Positions 47,015-56,784 of a stretch of DNA of 64,000 bases are shown here, piece by piece. Numbering within the stretch: the stretch's first letter is position 1; every line of letters begins with the position of its first letter. A program made the translations under genes and the position numbers. The notes under the pieces were generated by a model. That model was not told the DNA's origin. It saw nothing but the letters and a program-made list of their open reading frames with translations, and did no database searches. The DNA comes from Isoetes taiwanensis (lineage: Eukaryota; Streptophyta; Lycopodiopsida; Isoetales; Isoetaceae), in the NCBI GenBank assembly GCA_021234155.1, contig JAJEKV010000062.1, forward strand, positions 7,578,425 to 7,642,424, written 5' to 3'.

Positions 47015-48850
47015 GAGGGAACGTCATAAAATCCTCAAACGAGCCCACGGCAAATCGAGCGGAATAGCTGGCTTCCTAAACACAATAGAGTGACCGGGCT
47101 TGGCCGTGCCAATAGAGCCAAACACGGGGATTGTTGCTCCTGCGAAAGAATGCCGGATGAATTTTGACACGGAACCTTTGTGCAGCGACACATCAAGCAT
47201 ACCCAAGCCCCCCGCACATGCGGGGCGCACACATTTCCACCATCACGACCTTCACCTGTAGCCCCCTCCTCATTCCCTCCCCAAACAAAATTGCGAATGG
47301 TGTCATCCAACTCCTTAACCACACTTTCTGGCGCAAGTATGCAGGAGGCTGCGTAAACATGAGTGCTACAGAGCACTGACTTGGCTATCAGAATCCTACC
47401 AGCCATGGTGAGTTTACTTCCCCTCCACCAATTCAAATGCTGCTTAAGATTCTGTAATGTCTCCGCCCAAATTGCCCTAGCATTAATGTCCAAGCCAAAT
47501 GGTATGCCTAACAGTTTGGCCGCTGTGTGTGGCGGTGTTAGAGCCCAGGGAAACTGACTCAACCACGTAGGAGGAGGTTCCTCTAGTACCCACATGGCCG
47601 AGCACTTCGACCAGTTAAGCAAGCATCCCGAAGCTAAAGAAAAGGCATCCAAAATATTCTTGGCTGCCTGGAGATTGGACTCATCTGCATGAAGAAAGAG
47701 GAATGTATCATCCGCAAATTAACTGCAAACCTGTTGCGACCCATCATCCATGCGGAGACCTTGCACCACATTGTCAACAATTGCCACCTGAAAAAGCTGC
47801 GAGTGAGCTTCTGCCACTATAGTGAACAGGAAGGGGGCCAACGGACATCCCTGCCTAATGCCTCGGTCCACAGAGAAGATTGAAGAGGTCTCACCCTGAC
47901 ACCACACTGTCGCCCTAGCAGACACGTGCAGCTTCATAACCGTTTCCCTACTAGGCCCGCACCCAAAGGCTTGCATCATATCTGCCAAGAACTGCCAGCT
48001 GACACTGTCATAAGCCTTGGCAAAATCCAGCTTAAGAAAAACAAGGGGCTGCCTCATCCTACGAGCCCAATGCACTCCCTCAAAAGCAGCAGCCACATTA
48101 TGAAGAATATTCCGCTTAGGTATAAAACCAGACTGCTCTGCACTAATGGCGTGAAAAGCCTCTCAGCCAAAGCCTTAGCAATGATTTTATATACTACAGA
48201 CAACAGAGTAATGGGCCTCCAGTCATTGATGGTTTTAGGATGCCTACACTTGGGTATAAGTGAAATACAACCTGTATTCAGCAGAGGATGCATTGCGTTA
48301 TTCCCCAAAAGATCCACATACACCTACACCACCGAATCCCCCACCCATTCCCAGTACTTCTGAAAAAACTCCACTGGTATTCCATCCAACCCTGGACACT
48401 TATTCCGAGCCAACAGGCGGCATGCGTCCCCCAACTCCTGCCCTGTCAATGGCTCCTCTAAGCTCTGTCTTTGAAGGGCTGAGATTCTTGGCGATACCTT
48501 GGCCAGCACCAGCTCTTGAAAAACACTCTATGAGGGAAGCGGGCTTGGTAGAATGATATGTTAGAGATGATTAAGTTTCGAATATCACATAGATAAAATT
48601 TAAATGGCAATATTTGAGAAACATTGAAAGCTTGATGATTATACAATAATATGGTTTGCCATTAAATCAAGAATATTGTGTGATAATATAAAAGTTTGGG
48701 CAGTTATATTGAATAATTATGCCGCATAATAATGGCTATGGTATTTAAAATATATTGCATGGAGTGGAGAGAAGTCTATATATGTCAATTTATTGCAAAT
48801 TGAAATTCTAGTTTTTGCCTTTCCTTAGCTTTATAACACAATGCTACATA

Positions 48851-48970
48851 AGGAGTGCCTTTATGGCCCAGATCTAGGGATTTAAAACACCATGATAATC
48901 TATAGGGAATAGGAGTGCCTTTATGGCCCAAATCTTGGGATTTAAAACACCACGACAATCTATAGGGAGT
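48851..48970. repeat. 60-bp tandem duplication
   Basis: AGGAGTGCCTTTATGGCCCA begins at 48851 and again at 48911. The two 60-bp units differ by only a few bases. It lies between the LINE and the DIRS-like element and has no frame. Confidence 0.9.
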
Positions 48971-49025
48971 AGGACAGTTTATTGTGGAGTTGAGTAGGGG
49001 TAAGAGCAAAGTTGTTGCCAATGCT

Positions 49026-49055
49026 ACGGTTCTATTGCGATAGCAATAGAACCGT
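49026..49055. repeat. Perfect 13-bp inverted repeat with 4-bp centre
   Basis: ACGGTTCTATTGC and GCAATAGAACCGT flank GATA. It lies about 40 bp upstream of a TATTTATA box (near 49093) at the apparent left edge of the DIRS-like element. Tyrosine recombinase core sites have a similar arm length. Whether this one serves such a role is an inference. Confidence 0.9.
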
Positions 49056-51145
49056 CATTCCTTGGATGGGGACGCCCTAGTATCACGCCCTCCTATTTAT
49101 AGACCGCTTTTCCCCCTTGGTTGCCTATCGGCATTCTCTTGAGCTTTGCCTTGTTGTCTTTAGCGCCTCTACCTACCTTTCAATGCGCACCAGCCAAGGC
49201 CATCCACGCTTGGGAAGGGACATCCACGCCAAGACGAACTTCTGGTGGCTGCCTCTGTTCTCATCTGCGTCCCACATCCGGATCCTGCACAAGGTACGCC
49301 TGTTGGTTTGTGTTGGGTTAATCTCTCCTGTTTTTGCTTGGATCCATGTGCCACGCTAGGCTCGATGGATGCCTCAACTCAGTGGTTTCGACAGCGGTAT
49401 TGGTTAGTTTTCTCCCTTCGTTTTTTGTCTGTTCATTTGCGAGCTGTGTATGCTTTTGGTTCCGTCCTGCTGCTTTCTCTGCCTGCTGCCACAGCGCGTT
49501 TTCCTGTTGTTTTCCTGTTCCAATCCCGTTTTCCTGCTGTTTTTCTGTTCGCTCCACAGCCCGTTGGGCGGAATCGGCCGGTTTGCCATCTGCCAGATTG
49601 ATTGGCAGTATGGCAGCTGCCGGATATACCCTGTCTGTCCAGCAACGATCGGCTCTGAACCAGGTTTGCTTGGAAGGTGAGTTGCTTGCCTTGGCAGTTT
49701 TTTCCCGTCCTCCTTTAGTCTTTCCTTATCCATGTCGGCCGATCCCATCTGTCTGGGTTTTTTGGTTCGTGGGATCTTTTTGCGCAGATATGGCTCGGAT
49801 TTTTTCAGCTCTGCCCATTTGCTCTGGGCCTTACCACGTCTTGAGCCCCTGTTATTGTGATTCCGGAGTTCCTATGGGCTGCCACCGTCCAGCTCCGGGC
49901 CTGCCGTGGCCATCGCTTCCGCCTCCTCTTTCAAGAGAGGGATACCGGGTTCGGTTTCCCATTTTGCTGGGAATACCCAGTTCGGGTTTCCTTGGGATTT
50001 TTGTGCACCTTTGGGGGTTGCACGTTGCTTTTAATTCCCTTGCATTCTTTTTGTCTTTTCCTCATTTTCGATTGTTTTTTCCTTTGTCCCTTGCATTCTT
50101 TTTGTCTTTTCCTCATTTTCGATTGTTTTTTCTTTTGGGGGTCGCACGTTGCTTTTAATTCCCTTGCATTCTTTTTGTCTTTTCCTCAATTTCGATTGTT
50201 TTTTCCTTGCTCCCTCGGGTTTGTTTTTTCGTTGGGTTTTTGTGTTCCGCATTGGGGTATCTGATCGTGTTGCTCATATAGTTGTTGCTAGCTCTGCGTC
50301 TTGGCCTCGTCGTATGGTTGTATAGTTTTTTCGCTGTTAGTTGTAGGTGTTTTTGTTTTTTGTTGCTTCGTCGTGCATAAATGGGTATATTTATTTGTTT
50401 CTGCCCTATAAGTTGGGACCTTTTGCTTACACTAAGTCGTTTTATGGAGGTCATTTTCAAGTTCCCCAAAACCGCCTTCAGGTTGTTCCTTATAGATGTT
50501 CGGGGTTGCGTTGACTTCGTCCCCCCCTCGCCGTTTTGTTCCTTCCGTGTGTCATAGGTAATCTAGTTATAGCATTTTCTTCGCTTATCTCTTTGATTGA
50601 AATTTATCTCTCTTGCCCTCATTGTTTTCATATCATCTTGTTTTTGGCATTTTTTCCATTTAGATTGGTCCCTTTAGATTGTCTTTAGGATATTCGTTAT
50701 GTTTTTTTGGAAGGTTCTTACTCTGTGTCCCATTAATCCTATAGCTTTTGTACGCATTTTTTATCTATTTAGCATATTTGCGCATATGGTCCAGTTGCAC
50801 ATTATTGCTTGCGTGCTTTTGATCCGTCTTGCTTACCTGCTATATTTGGTTTTGGAGGTTTTTGGATGCTATGGTGCATATGTACATGCAAGCATTATCC
50901 TGTATTATTTCTTTATGTTTTTCGGTGTTTTTCCTTGTCTATGTTTTCGTTTTAGGTTTGTAGCTTGTTTCTGGTTCTCTTTTATTATTTTTCTATTTCT
51001 TCCTTTTCCTCCAATTTAATCATGTTAACTCATGTGCATCATGCCCTTTCTGCTTTTGCGCCCCCCTCCTTATGTCTTGGTAATCTATTTTATTTTTTGT
51101 TATGTTCTAATGCTTGCAACTTGTTGTTTCTAGACATCTCACATT
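49056..51145 (+). other. Leader of DIRS-like element, T-rich with tandem repeats
   Basis: A possible TATA box (CTATTTATAG) lies near 49090. A roughly 50-bp unit containing CCTTGCATTCTTTTTGTC and CGATTGTTTTTTCC is repeated three times between about 50037 and 50205. Long frames here (for example 49334-50158, Phe/Cys/Ser-rich) follow the T-rich composition and look non-coding. A promoter and untranslated leader is the likeliest role. Confidence 0.4.
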
Positions 51146-53006
51146 ATGGCAGATCTGGGCTCTCCCAGCACATCTCAGGCTTCCTTACGAGCCCGACGGG
51201 CCAAGAGGGTTGCGGTCAGCTCTGCCCCGTCTACCCCACCCGTCCGACGAGCACGCACTGCTGGGGTCTCTATTGCATCTGATGGGCCCACTATGCAGTC
51301 GGCTGCTGTTTCTGTTGCCCGGGGGATGCACTTATACATAAAGGGGGTATGGCATCTGCGTTCGGAGGGTGGCAAAAAACCCCCCTTGTATACACATTTT
51401 TAAAAGGCAATTTGACCCCTATGTGTATAGATATTGCCCCAGATTAGTGCCTAAAAACACCCCTAACCCCTAAGTATACGTACGCAAATGGTCCAAAAAA
51501 CACCCCTCCGTTGAACTCTCATGGGTTATACGCTAATGAAAGGTGAATCCCCCGGGTTCTGTTGAACCCGTCCTGCCAGCAATCCCCCCTGTCAGATGCA
51601 CAAGCATGCCTTCCCATTCTGGCTCAGCCGGTCCATCTCGGGTTGTCTCTTCTATTTCTTTTCCTCCGGTTCCTCCCCCAGTTTTTTCTCTGGCTTCAGC
51701 AGGTCCTTCCATTGGGCTGAGCCATTCCTTGCCGACGGCGGGCTCCTCTATTCCTTCTCCATCTTTGGACATGGTGCCTCAGCTGCTACAGACCCTCCAG
51801 TTACAGATGGCACAAATACAGAGCCTTCAGTCCTCACTTACTTCTGATGCTTCTGTGCATGAGCAGATTGAGGTGCTTCGCCAGGAGGTTCGAGAACGGG
51901 CGTCTCGGTCTGTTCCCAACTTTAAGAGGGAGTCGTCACGCCACCAGTATGAGTTCCTTTGTGCCACGGAGTCGAGATTTCGGGAGCTTCATGCTCGCTT
52001 GACTGCTTTGTCTCCTCGGGTGCCCGAGACGATTCTTCAGATTATTGAGGAAGAATGTGCTCCATTTACCTCGGTCATCCCTCATCTTGGCATCGACCCC
52101 TCCCCAGCTGATGACTTGGCTTCGGCTACTATAGTCTTGAATCGCCTCCATGCGGCCCTTCCTTTCTGGCAATCCATTTGCTCCTCACAACAGGTTTTGA
52201 ATTGGATACAATTTGGTTATCGCCTTCCTTGGTCATCCACGTGTCCGCCTGATGCTTTCTCTGCTCCAAACCACTCGTCTTTGTCTGCCCATCGTGACTT
52301 TGCCCGCTCTGCTGTGGCCGATCTCCTGCGTACGGGTGCCGCATCCCCAGTCACCTCCCGTCCCTTCTTCTGTTCCCCCTTGGGGGTCGTCCCGAAAGGC
52401 CTAAACAAATTCCGTCTCATCTTGGATCTGCGCTATCTAAACTCTTTCTTGACCATCCCCTCTTTTCGGTATGAGTCCCTCGAGCTGTTGTCACATCTGT
52501 GTCTACCCAACGACTTTCTCTTTGCTGTCGACCTGAAATCCGGTTATCATCATATCACAATCTGGCCTTCTCATCGCACTTTCTTGGGTTTTGAGCTTAA
52601 TGGCCAGTTCTATGTCTTTAATGTCCTCCCCTTTGGTCTAGCTTCAGCCCCTTTTGTCTTTACCAAATTAGTCAGACAGTTAGTTCGGTTTTGGCGAGGT
52701 CAGGGCGTCCGTTGCTTACCCTATGTCGATGATATTTTATTCTTGTGCCAAACATGTCCTGAGGTTCTACAGATCCGCGTCATTTCTGATTTGCAACGGG
52801 CCGGTTTTCTCTTAGCTTGGAAGAAGTGTCGATTTCGTCTCTCACATTGCACAATATTCTTAGGTTTCATAGTGGACGCTCATGAGGGCTTCTTTCGTAT
52901 ATCCCGGACTAAGAAGGAACGGGTCCTGTCTCTGTGTTCTAGTTTGTTGTCTTCCCAAGTTGTCACTCCTCGCCTGATTGCCCGTTTTCTCTCGATGGAA
53001 TCTTAG
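51146..53006 (+). pseudogene. DIRS-like retroelement ORF (gag-like plus reverse transcriptase), split by MITE
   Basis: The frame starts at ATG 51146 (MADLGSPSTSQASLRAR), is broken by the MITE at 51318-51556 and resumes after it. Removing the MITE and one 8-bp copy (247 bp) would bring both parts into one frame. The first part is Ser/Pro-rich with a helical segment, like a gag. The reverse transcriptase carries CSPLGVVPKGLNKFRLILD, FAVDLKSGYHH (motif A Asp near 52530) and CLPYVDDILFL (motif C, YVDD at 52722-52733). GLASAPFVFTKLVRQLVRF and the GVRCLPYVDD spacing resemble DIRS/tyrosine-recombinase retroelements more than gypsy or copia. Sequence stops at 53006 where a GAATCT array begins, so RNase H and any recombinase are missing. 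Confidence 0.7.
51318..51556. mobile_element. MITE copy 2 (239 bp), 8-bp target duplication
   Basis: TTCTGTTG is present exactly at 51310-51317 and 51557-51564. The ends are CCCGGGGGATGCAC and, in reverse complement, CCCGGGGGATTCACC. It is inverted relative to copy 1. It interrupts the DIRS-like ORF. Confidence 0.9.
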
Positions 53007-53515
53007 AGAATCTAAGAGAATTTTCATAGAATCTTGGGGAACCTAGAGGAATCATGTGATGATCTTTGGGAACTTAGGGGAATCTTCATAGGATCTTGGA
53101 GAATCTAGAGGAATCTCAAGAGAATCTTAGGGATCCTAGGGGAATCTTATAGAATCTTGGAAAACCTAAGAGAATCTACATGGAATCTTGGAAAATCTAG
53201 AGGAATCTTGGGATAATCTTTGAAAATCTAGGGGAATCTCAAGAGAATCTTAGGAAATCTAGGGGAATCTAAGGAAATGTTTATAAAATCTTTGAGAATC
53301 GAGAGGAATCTTGATAGAATCTTGGAGAATCTAGGGGAATCTCCATATAATCTATGGAAAGTAAGGAGAATCTACATAGAATATTGCAGAATCTAAAGGA
53401 ACCTTGAGATAATCTTCAGAAATCTAGGGGAATCTTTATAGAATCTTAAGAATCTATGGGAACTTATATAGATTCTTGAAGAATCTAAGGGATATATATA
53501 AGAGAATCTAAGGGC
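52997..53515. repeat. GAATCT array 1 (10-11 bp period)
   Basis: GAATCT and one-base variants recur every 10 or 11 bp in the order GAATCTAGGG, GAATCTTNATA, GAATCTTNGA. It starts directly at the broken end of the DIRS-like ORF. Confidence 0.9.
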
Positions 53516-54615
53516 TATATCTCTGTATTTGGCTTCTAGTTGGATTTGTACAGTCCCTAACTCGTACAGGCCCTACATAGTACAAACACTTGTATATATA
53601 TCATAATAATATAGTTTGCTAGTTCATCAAAGCGTATGTTTGTAACATATGGTTTCAATGGTTTTAGGGTTGTATCGTATGTTTTCGAGTATAGATTAAG
53701 GGCAAAAACGAATCTGTTTCTTTCCAATGTATTCTTGGAGTGGCGTGGCTGGGGTCGAGGAGCTTCGTTCCATGGTTTGATGCAGGCGCCAAGTTTAGAA
53801 GGTAGAGATTTCTGTTTATAGGAAGCTATCCGGCCCAGATGGACTATACAAAACAATTCCGGCAGCTTCCGGTGTGTAGCCTTGGCTACGGTGGCCTGGG
53901 CGATTCCGGGCCATTCAGTGGCTATGCCAGAATGGTCCCGCATTTGCTTTGTTGCCATCAGTATTTTGATTTTGATGCAGCCCATTCCTGCAGGATCTCA
54001 ACAAAATATAGCGACATATGCAGCCATTAGCGGCATGGAATAATTTAAGGGCTAAACTTAGCTATTTGGCGATTTTTGAGCACATTTTCAAAAAAAGATG
54101 GCTAAAGTAACTGGAAAAAACTAGGAAAAAAAATATAATTTTAGCTTAACTTTTTTCGGGACTGTGCCAACCCTGGAGCTCTTTAGCCAAACACTAGAAA
54201 GTAAGAGAGTGAAATTTTGTATTGTTTAGCTAAACCATAGAAACTTTTGGAATGAATTTCGGGCTAGTTTAGCTAATATCATTCTAGTTTATATGAAATA
54301 TATGATTAGTAGTTTAGTTTCTAGCATTATGAATTAATTTCAGTCCTAGACTTTGCTAATTAGCATTGTTTTAGAATGTTTTCACAAAGAAAATGACTAA
54401 AATAAGTGGAATATATTGAAAACAAAAGTATAGTAATTTGGCTTAATATTTTCTGTTGGTCACACTATAGAAATTTTTGGGATGATGTTTGGGTTAGTTT
54501 AGCTAAATGCTAGAAAGTATGAGAGGAAAAATGTGTACAGTTTAGCTAAACCACAGAAAGTTTTGGGATTAGTATCGAGCAAGTTTAGCTAAAGTCATTC
54601 TGGCTAATAAGAAAT
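53516..54615. other. Terminal motif of the GAATCT repeat and AT-rich duplication
   Basis: CCCTACATAGTACAAACAC and TTGTATATATAT at 53565-53600 match the ends near 59610 and 63830. Positions 53640-54030 hold frames on both strands without motifs. Positions 54180-54330 and 54480-54640 are two diverged copies of one sequence (TTTAGCTAAACCA, AAATATATGATTAGTA types). Confidence 0.6.
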
Positions 54616-54861
54616 ATGCGATTAGTAATTTATTCCCTGATTAGCGGATCTACTTCTGATGGGCTTTTTTCTCAGACTTATATTCAGCCCATTGTAACCG
54701 ATCTGGCAAATCAAGAGAGTCAATGCGAAGAAAACTATGGGTTTTTGCTTTGTTCCGACGGTATTTTGGGTAACTTGTTCCTTATGGTGGTCTATGGAGT
54801 CGTCATGTTTAAAGCTGCTCAGCTGTTATCAGAAGCGAGTGAAATGATGTGGTTGTCTTAA
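54616..54861 (+). pseudogene. NCL-type Na+/Ca2+ exchanger-like gene fragment
   Basis: The frame reads CEENYGFLLCSDGILGNLF and then MVVYGVVMFKAAQLLSEASE. This resembles the start of the membrane domain in plant NCL (sodium/calcium exchanger-like) proteins, where CE.YGFLPC...GNLFL is followed by the first transmembrane helix. Only this exon-size piece is recognisable. The next part of the protein (PGLIGG-like) appears only as a broken phrase (LGLLGAW) after a stop. The 5' part (SDGLFSQTYIQPIVTDLANQ) may be its N-terminal extracytosolic stretch. Confidence 0.55.
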
Positions 54862-54899
54862 ACCCTGGGATTATTGGGGGCTTGGTGCTTGTACTTGCA

Positions 54900-56215
54900 G
54901 ATGGCTGAGAGCAGTGGAAATGCAGTCTTCAAGGCTTGTATAAGGCTTACAACAGTGGCAATGCAATCTTGAAGGCGCAGGCTGCAAAGGAATTCTTGAA
55001 GTGGATTCTGGCATGGCTGTTAAGCGTCTCCCTAGCTGCCTATCTATGGCATGTCCCTATCATTAGGGGATTGCACCATGAATATAGCTTGATTCTACTT
55101 TGGAGTCAATGTGTATTAAATTTCGTTTTCAATGGTGGTCAAACGCCCTTAAGAATAGGGCCACATAAGCGTTTGACCCCATCTCTCAGTGAGGTGGACG
55201 GCTGCAGTTCACCTAGAGGGAATATCCGAGGGAATATTCCTACATCATGCGGCTGGCAATGCAGTAGAGCAGCAAATAGCGATAAAGAAAGAATGCGGTC
55301 TGGGCAGAGCTCTCAGGGCGATTCCGGGCATTCAGGCTATTTCTTAAGTCTTTGATATGGCTGTGCTCCACAGGTTCTGCTAGATAACTCCCTTTCTGTT
55401 TATTCATTCCAGGGGGTTCGAATCCCCCAGTCTGTGTCCTCATTCCAGGTGGAATTCTGCTTCAGCCTTCTATGGTGGCTGTGAACGCTTGCCTCAGGTA
55501 TGGGAGGCTTTTCTTCCACGCTTTTCTATTTTAAGATGCATGGCTATTTCTGTGTTCTAATTTGGGCTTCATGCAGAATTATCTGCTGCTGCAATGGTAT
55601 GGATCTGCTCGCTTTCTTTTTATTCAATTTGTATTCACTGCTATACAGTGGCGAATTTACATGCCCTCGCTTCTTCTTGCTCTTCATTGATAGGTAAAGG
55701 GTATGTAATCTGAACTCATCCACTTTGTGCATTAGCAATTCCGTGTGCAAGGTCAATGAAACTTAGGTACTTTCTGTTGTGGCTGCTCATTGTCTGCATG
55801 ATCAGACATGAGAGTTAAAAAGAGGATGGGAAAATGCGGTGGCAGGGGGTTCAAATCCCCCGCTTTTTTTGTCCATTGTCTTTGCAGATGCTCAAGAAGC
55901 CTTCCATTTGACGCCTCCCAAACTGTTGCCCTGCTGCGCCACTGTAACAGGGAAGCTTGTGGTAGAAACTTCACTGCCTACTAAGTTAGTTGCAGGAGCC
56001 GTCCCTGCTTTGGTGCCTGGAATAGTGGCAGCTGCTACTTTGAAGTCAATTGACATCAAAATCCCTTGCAATGGTTGTCAACGGCCCCTTAAGAATAGAG
56101 CCACATCAGCGTTTGACCCCATCTCCACATGAGGTGGAGGGATGGGATCGCACTAGAGGGCATATCCCTCCGAATATTCCCCTATCTAATGGCTGGGAAT
56201 TCACTAGAGCGCCCA
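54900..56215. other. Gene debris and duplicated block with tRNA T-arm-like motifs
   Basis: A block beginning CAATGGTNGTCAA and including CTTAAGAATAG and GCGTTTGACCCCATCTC occurs at about 55130-55250 and again at about 56070-56190. GGGGGTTCGAATCCCCC (55408-55424) and GGGGGTTCAAATCCCCC (55850-55866) look like tRNA T-arms. The second is followed by a T run. No complete cloverleaf fits around either, so they may be tRNA-derived SINE or pseudogene pieces. Plus-strand frames (for example 55839-56132) have no motif. Confidence 0.5.
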
Positions 56216-56784
56216 TATACAATAATATTACATATAAAATTACTTGGATGTACCCCCATCATATAGATTGTCTATATACTCAAACGAATCTAGGCCGTTT
56301 ATTTGAAAAGTGGCAAGGTGGCGAAGTTCTAGTCATTAGATCTCCATGGGGGGCATGCATGGGGCATGCACCCCATCCCTAGACCGTTGGATCAAAAGGG
56401 GAGGAGAAATCCTAGCCCTTGAATTTTGTGTGGAAGGTGCAAGGAAGGTGCCAAAAAGTGGATTTGGTGTAGCAGATCTCAGCCGTTAGATCAAAAGCTA
56501 AGGATAAATCCTAGCCTTTGAATTTTTATATTAAATAGCAATTTTTTTTTAAAAAGCAGGTGAGGTGGCACTCTCATTAATAAAAAGTGAGGTGGCAATG
56601 CATTTATGAGTGGACTTTCTAAGAAGCTTCCTTTTTTGAATCGCTTTCAAAGGGACGTAACTTGCAGTAGTGAGTCGGATAAAGGTGGGACCCATGCCTT
56701 GGATTCGTCTCGTTGAGATCTTTCTAATGAGTGGTGCTTTGGCACCGTTTCGCCGTAGTTGGAGCAACGTGATCGGATTCTAAA
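56216..56784. repeat. Diverged composite repeat, non-array part
   Basis: It is similar to the first 600 bp of units 1-4 (29600-34776): GGGGGGCATGCATGGGGCAT, GACCGTTGGATCAAAAGGGG, GCCGTTAGATCAAAAG and GAGTGGACTTTCTAAGAAGC. It is clearly older or from a different subfamily. It leads directly into the array at 56785. Confidence 0.85.

Larger units (their letters stand above)
45247..48550 (-). mobile_element. 5'-truncated LINE with reverse transcriptase, interrupted
   Basis: A poly(T) run at 45247-45264 is the poly(A) tail of a minus-strand L1-type LINE. Reading upstream, 45325-45660 and 46100-46510 carry C-terminal sequence including a CPLCG-type zinc finger. Positions 47035-47652 hold the RT thumb/connection region. 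Positions 47707-47718 encode FADD (catalytic motif C) and 47719-48096 motif A (FLKLDFAKAYDSV). Positions 48054-48509 hold LIPK and NKCPGLDGIPVEF. There is no endonuclease domain, so the copy is 5'-truncated near 48550. An in-frame TAA at 47719-47721 just before FADD, other frame changes and a MITE insertion make it inactive. It is non-LTR, plant L1 clade by layout. Confidence 0.85.

Noticed and set aside
49334-50158. 274-residue ORF upstream of the DIRS-like ORF
   Set aside because: It is Phe/Ser/Cys-rich with repeated FFLSFPHFRLFF units that follow a tandem DNA repeat. The composition is T-driven, so I treat it as leader.
55400-55430. tRNA gene
   Set aside because: Only a T-arm-like hairpin (GGGGGTTCGAATCCCCC) is present. 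I could not fit D and anticodon arms upstream. The same applies at 55850.
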